A stretch of 64,000 nucleotides of DNA, from NCBI RefSeq assembly GCF_031656215.1, contig NZ_CP134228.1:4545001-4609000 (forward strand), written 5' to 3'. The DNA comes from Mesorhizobium koreense (lineage in GTDB: Bacteria; Pseudomonadota; Alphaproteobacteria; Rhizobiales; Rhizobiaceae). The notes under the pieces are model-generated. The model did not search any database. It was not told where the DNA came from and saw only the letters and a list, made by a program, of their open reading frames with translations. Both the position numbers and the translations under genes were made by a program. Below, one piece after another: positions 62,311-64,000 of the stretch (positions are counted from its first letter, which is position 1; each line of letters starts with the position of its first letter).

Positions 62311-63648
62311 ATGAGTTCTCCTGCTAATCCTGTGCGGCATCCCATTTTGCTTTCGCCGGCGTCAAACAATCCAGAAACCGACAACCTGTCGGATGCAAGC
62401 CGCGAGGTGGATATCAAGGCAACATTTGTCGATCGTTTGCCACCCCGCAAACCCATACGCCGCGTCGCGCTTCTCGGTCTATTCGGGATCGGGAACATGG
62501 GCAACGACGCATCGATGGAAACCATGCTTCGTTTTCTCAGGGAACAATCGCGAGACTGCAGCGTGCACTGCCTATCGGTAGATCCCGAAGCGATCCGCCG
62601 AACGTATGGCGTCGATACGATACGCCTCAACTCTCGTTTTCGATCGCGCCTGCTCTTTCGACTGGACAAGACGCTGTTCAGGATACCGGGCGGGCTCTTG
62701 GATCTGGCGAGGACGATCCACTCGGCACACAAGTTCGACCTGCTTGTCGCGCCCGGCACGGGACTACTCGACGATTTCGGCACCGGTCCCTTCAGCTGGC
62801 CTTACACGCTCTTGAAATGGTGCGTGGCTGCACGGCTTTCCGGCGCGCAAATCTGGCTGGTGAGCATCGGTGCCGGGCCGATCCGAAATCCCCTCAGCCG
62901 ATGGATGATGAAAAAGGCGGCACGGCTTGCGCGATATCGTTCCTACAGGGACCGGATCTCGCTCGAGTTCATGAGAAGCATCGGCTTCGATACCGGAAAA
63001 GACACTGTCTTTCCCGACATCGTATTCAAGATGGAAACGCCTCCTGCTGCCCGGATCCCCTCCCGAGACAAGGAAATGATCGTCGGGGTCGGGGTCATGG
63101 GCTACAAGGGATGGCATGCATGGGAGGCCGGAGGGGCGGAGATATACGCTTCCTATCTCTCCCGCATCACTTCCTTCATCGTCTGGCTATTGGATAGTTC
63201 ATACAGCGTACGCATCTTCACGGGCGCACGATCGGACGGCGAGACCGTCGAAGAGATAGTCAGCCGGCTGGCCACTATGCGGCCCGGTCTGGGCGAGCGG
63301 TGCGTCGCCGTCGAAACAAGCTCGCTTTCCGAGCTTGTGGAGCAGATGTCCGCAGTAGACATCACGGTCGCTACACGGTTCCATAACGTCATCTGTTCAC
63401 TGAAGGCCGGCAAACCCACCATTTCCGTCGGCTATGCCCGGAAAAACGACGTGCTCATGGCCCAATTCGGCCTGGGAGAATATTGCCATCACGTCGAGGG
63501 TTTCGACGTCGAGCGATTGAAACTGCAAATCACCGACATCTCGGAAAACAGGGAAGAGATTTCGGCTTCGATCCGCGGCAAGCTCGATGTGCTGAAAGCC
63601 GAGCTTGAGCGCCAGGACCGGTATCTCCTTGCCGAGATGCTTGGCTGA
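62311..63648 (+). CDS. Polysaccharide pyruvyl transferase family protein
   Basis: A 445-residue protein starting at 62311 behind GGAGAGAG. GLFGIGNMGNDASMETM near residue 55 is the N-terminal family motif and ATRFHNVICSLKAGKPTISVGYARKNDVLM near residue 350 in parts (RFHN, GYARKND) marks the C-terminal half. Members add pyruvate ketals from phosphoenolpyruvate to sugars, giving the polymer negative charge; some relatives have other transferase roles. The first 45 residues look unstructured. It ends 42 bp from the convergent flippase gene. Confidence 0.85.
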   Translation: MSSPANPVRHPILLSPASNNPETDNLSDASREVDIKATFVDRLPPRKPIRRVALLGLFGIGNMGNDASMETMLRFLREQSRDCSVHCLSVDPEAIRRTYGVDTIRLNSRFRSRLLFRLDKTLFRIPGGLLDLARTIHSAHKFDLLVAPGTGLLDDFGTGPFSWPYTLLKWCVAARLSGAQIWLVSIGAGPIRNPLSRWMMKKAARLARYRSYRDRISLEFMRSIGFDTGKDTVFPDIVFKMETPPAARIPSRDKEMIVGVGVMGYKGWHAWEAGGAEIYASYLSRITSFIVWLLDSSYSVRIFTGARSDGETVEEIVSRLATMRPGLGERCVAVETSSLSELVEQMSAVDITVATRFHNVICSLKAGKPTISVGYARKNDVLMAQFGLGEYCHHVEGFDVERLKLQITDISENREEISASIRGKLDVLKAELERQDRYLLAEMLG

Positions 63649-63690
63649 CAGACAGTCTTCCCAAGGACCGACAGTCTGGTACCGCCTCCA

Positions 63691-64000
63691 CTACTTTTCC
63701 AGAACAGGCGTCATGGCTGTCCTGAACGGCCAATTCGCCCGCACGGCCGAAGCGACATGCGCCACCTCTTCGAGCAACGGATGCTTCGTGACCTTTAGGC
63801 CGACCAGCCAGCCCGCGAGCGCGGCTGCGCCTGCGACCACGGCGTGGCCGAAGGAAAGCCGCCAATCCGCTCCGAGCGCCAGGGCGATACAAAGGGGGCC
63901 GGCCGCGCTCGCAAGCGCCGCCACGCCGCTCTTCCACAAGGCCAGCAGAACGTCGAAATGGCTTATGCCTAGACGGTGCTTGACGAAAGACATCGAGACC
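63691..64000 (-). CDS. Oligosaccharide flippase (Wzx-like), C-terminal part only
   Basis: The visible 103 codons are open to the window edge, so only the C-terminus is seen. Two or three hydrophobic helices appear (GVAALASAAGPLCIALAL and AVVAGAAALAGWLVGL), followed by a soluble tail KHPLLEEVAHVASAVRANW typical of Wzx/PST flippases of rhizobial polysaccharide loci. It would move lipid-linked repeat units to the periplasmic face for the polymerase at 33343-34815. A Met at 63993 exists but is probably internal. Confidence 0.65.
   Translation of the reverse strand, partial: VSMSFVKHRLGISHFDVLLALWKSGVAALASAAGPLCIALALGADWRLSFGHAVVAGAAALAGWLVGLKVTKHPLLEEVAHVASAVRANWPFRTAMTPVLEK

Overview
The window looks like chromosomal DNA of an alphaproteobacterium, most likely a member of the Rhizobiales (Hyphomicrobiales). 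The reasons are uniformly high GC coding sequence, an exopolysaccharide locus with ExoF-, ExoP- and ExoY-type genes as in rhizobia, and an intergenic element near 27.3 kb that resembles a repeat I remember from this order. The genus cannot be fixed by eye. No rRNA, tRNA, CRISPR array or insertion sequence was seen.

Region 1 (1-8.2 kb) is catabolic. A tightly spaced + strand operon holds the end of a PLP aminotransferase, an SDR oxidoreductase with an atypical active site, an alpha/beta hydrolase and an M20 carbamoylase/amidohydrolase. A convergent operon encodes a two-subunit molybdenum hydroxylase of the isoquinoline 1-oxidoreductase type. A divergent acyl-CoA dehydrogenase follows. The mix of C-N hydrolysis and molybdenum hydroxylation suggests breakdown of a nitrogen-containing, perhaps heterocyclic, compound.

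Region 2 (8.4-27 kb) is a complete uptake and CoA-thioester degradation module. It has a Liv-type ABC importer (binding protein, two permeases, two ATPases), two acyl-CoA synthetases, an acyl-CoA dehydrogenase, three enoyl-CoA hydratase-family proteins, three SDRs, a CaiB/racemase-type protein, a zinc-free MDR oxidoreductase, a hotdog thioesterase, a Dabb protein and a TetR regulator. Four promoters carry the same 18-bp inverted repeat, TGAATGA-N4-TCATTCA (at 8437, 9753, 18261 and 26957). This defines a TetR regulon that can be read directly from the sequence, and the regulator lies inside one of its own target operons. The substrate is unknown. The BadH-like SDR and racemase-like gene hint at an alicyclic or alpha-methyl-branched carboxylic acid.

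Region 3 (27.3-33.1 kb) is a minus-strand sulfur assimilation operon, cysJ-cysI-rhodanese-metB. The sulfite reductase is the NADPH-dependent, enterobacterial-like two-subunit kind.

Region 4 (33.3-64 kb, running off the end) is a large surface polysaccharide locus: Wzy-like polymerase, ExoP-like co-polymerase, ExoF-like export protein, ExoY-like priming transferase, six glycosyltransferases, pyruvyl transferase, part of a flippase, and nucleotide-sugar enzymes (Gmd, a ManC fused to an AGE-type isomerase). It also holds a secreted glycosidase with a DUF4214 tail and two regulators, a Crp/Fnr protein and a LuxR protein with a dead receiver. Within it (48.9-54.9 kb) is a compact cassette: epimerase, DUF4910 metallopeptidase-like protein, RmlC-like epimerase, C-methyltransferase, cytidylyltransferase and PIG-L deacetylase. 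It probably makes an unusual C-methylated sugar, and the role of the peptidase-like member is unexplained. Genes in this region alternate strand often, so it has many divergent promoter gaps.
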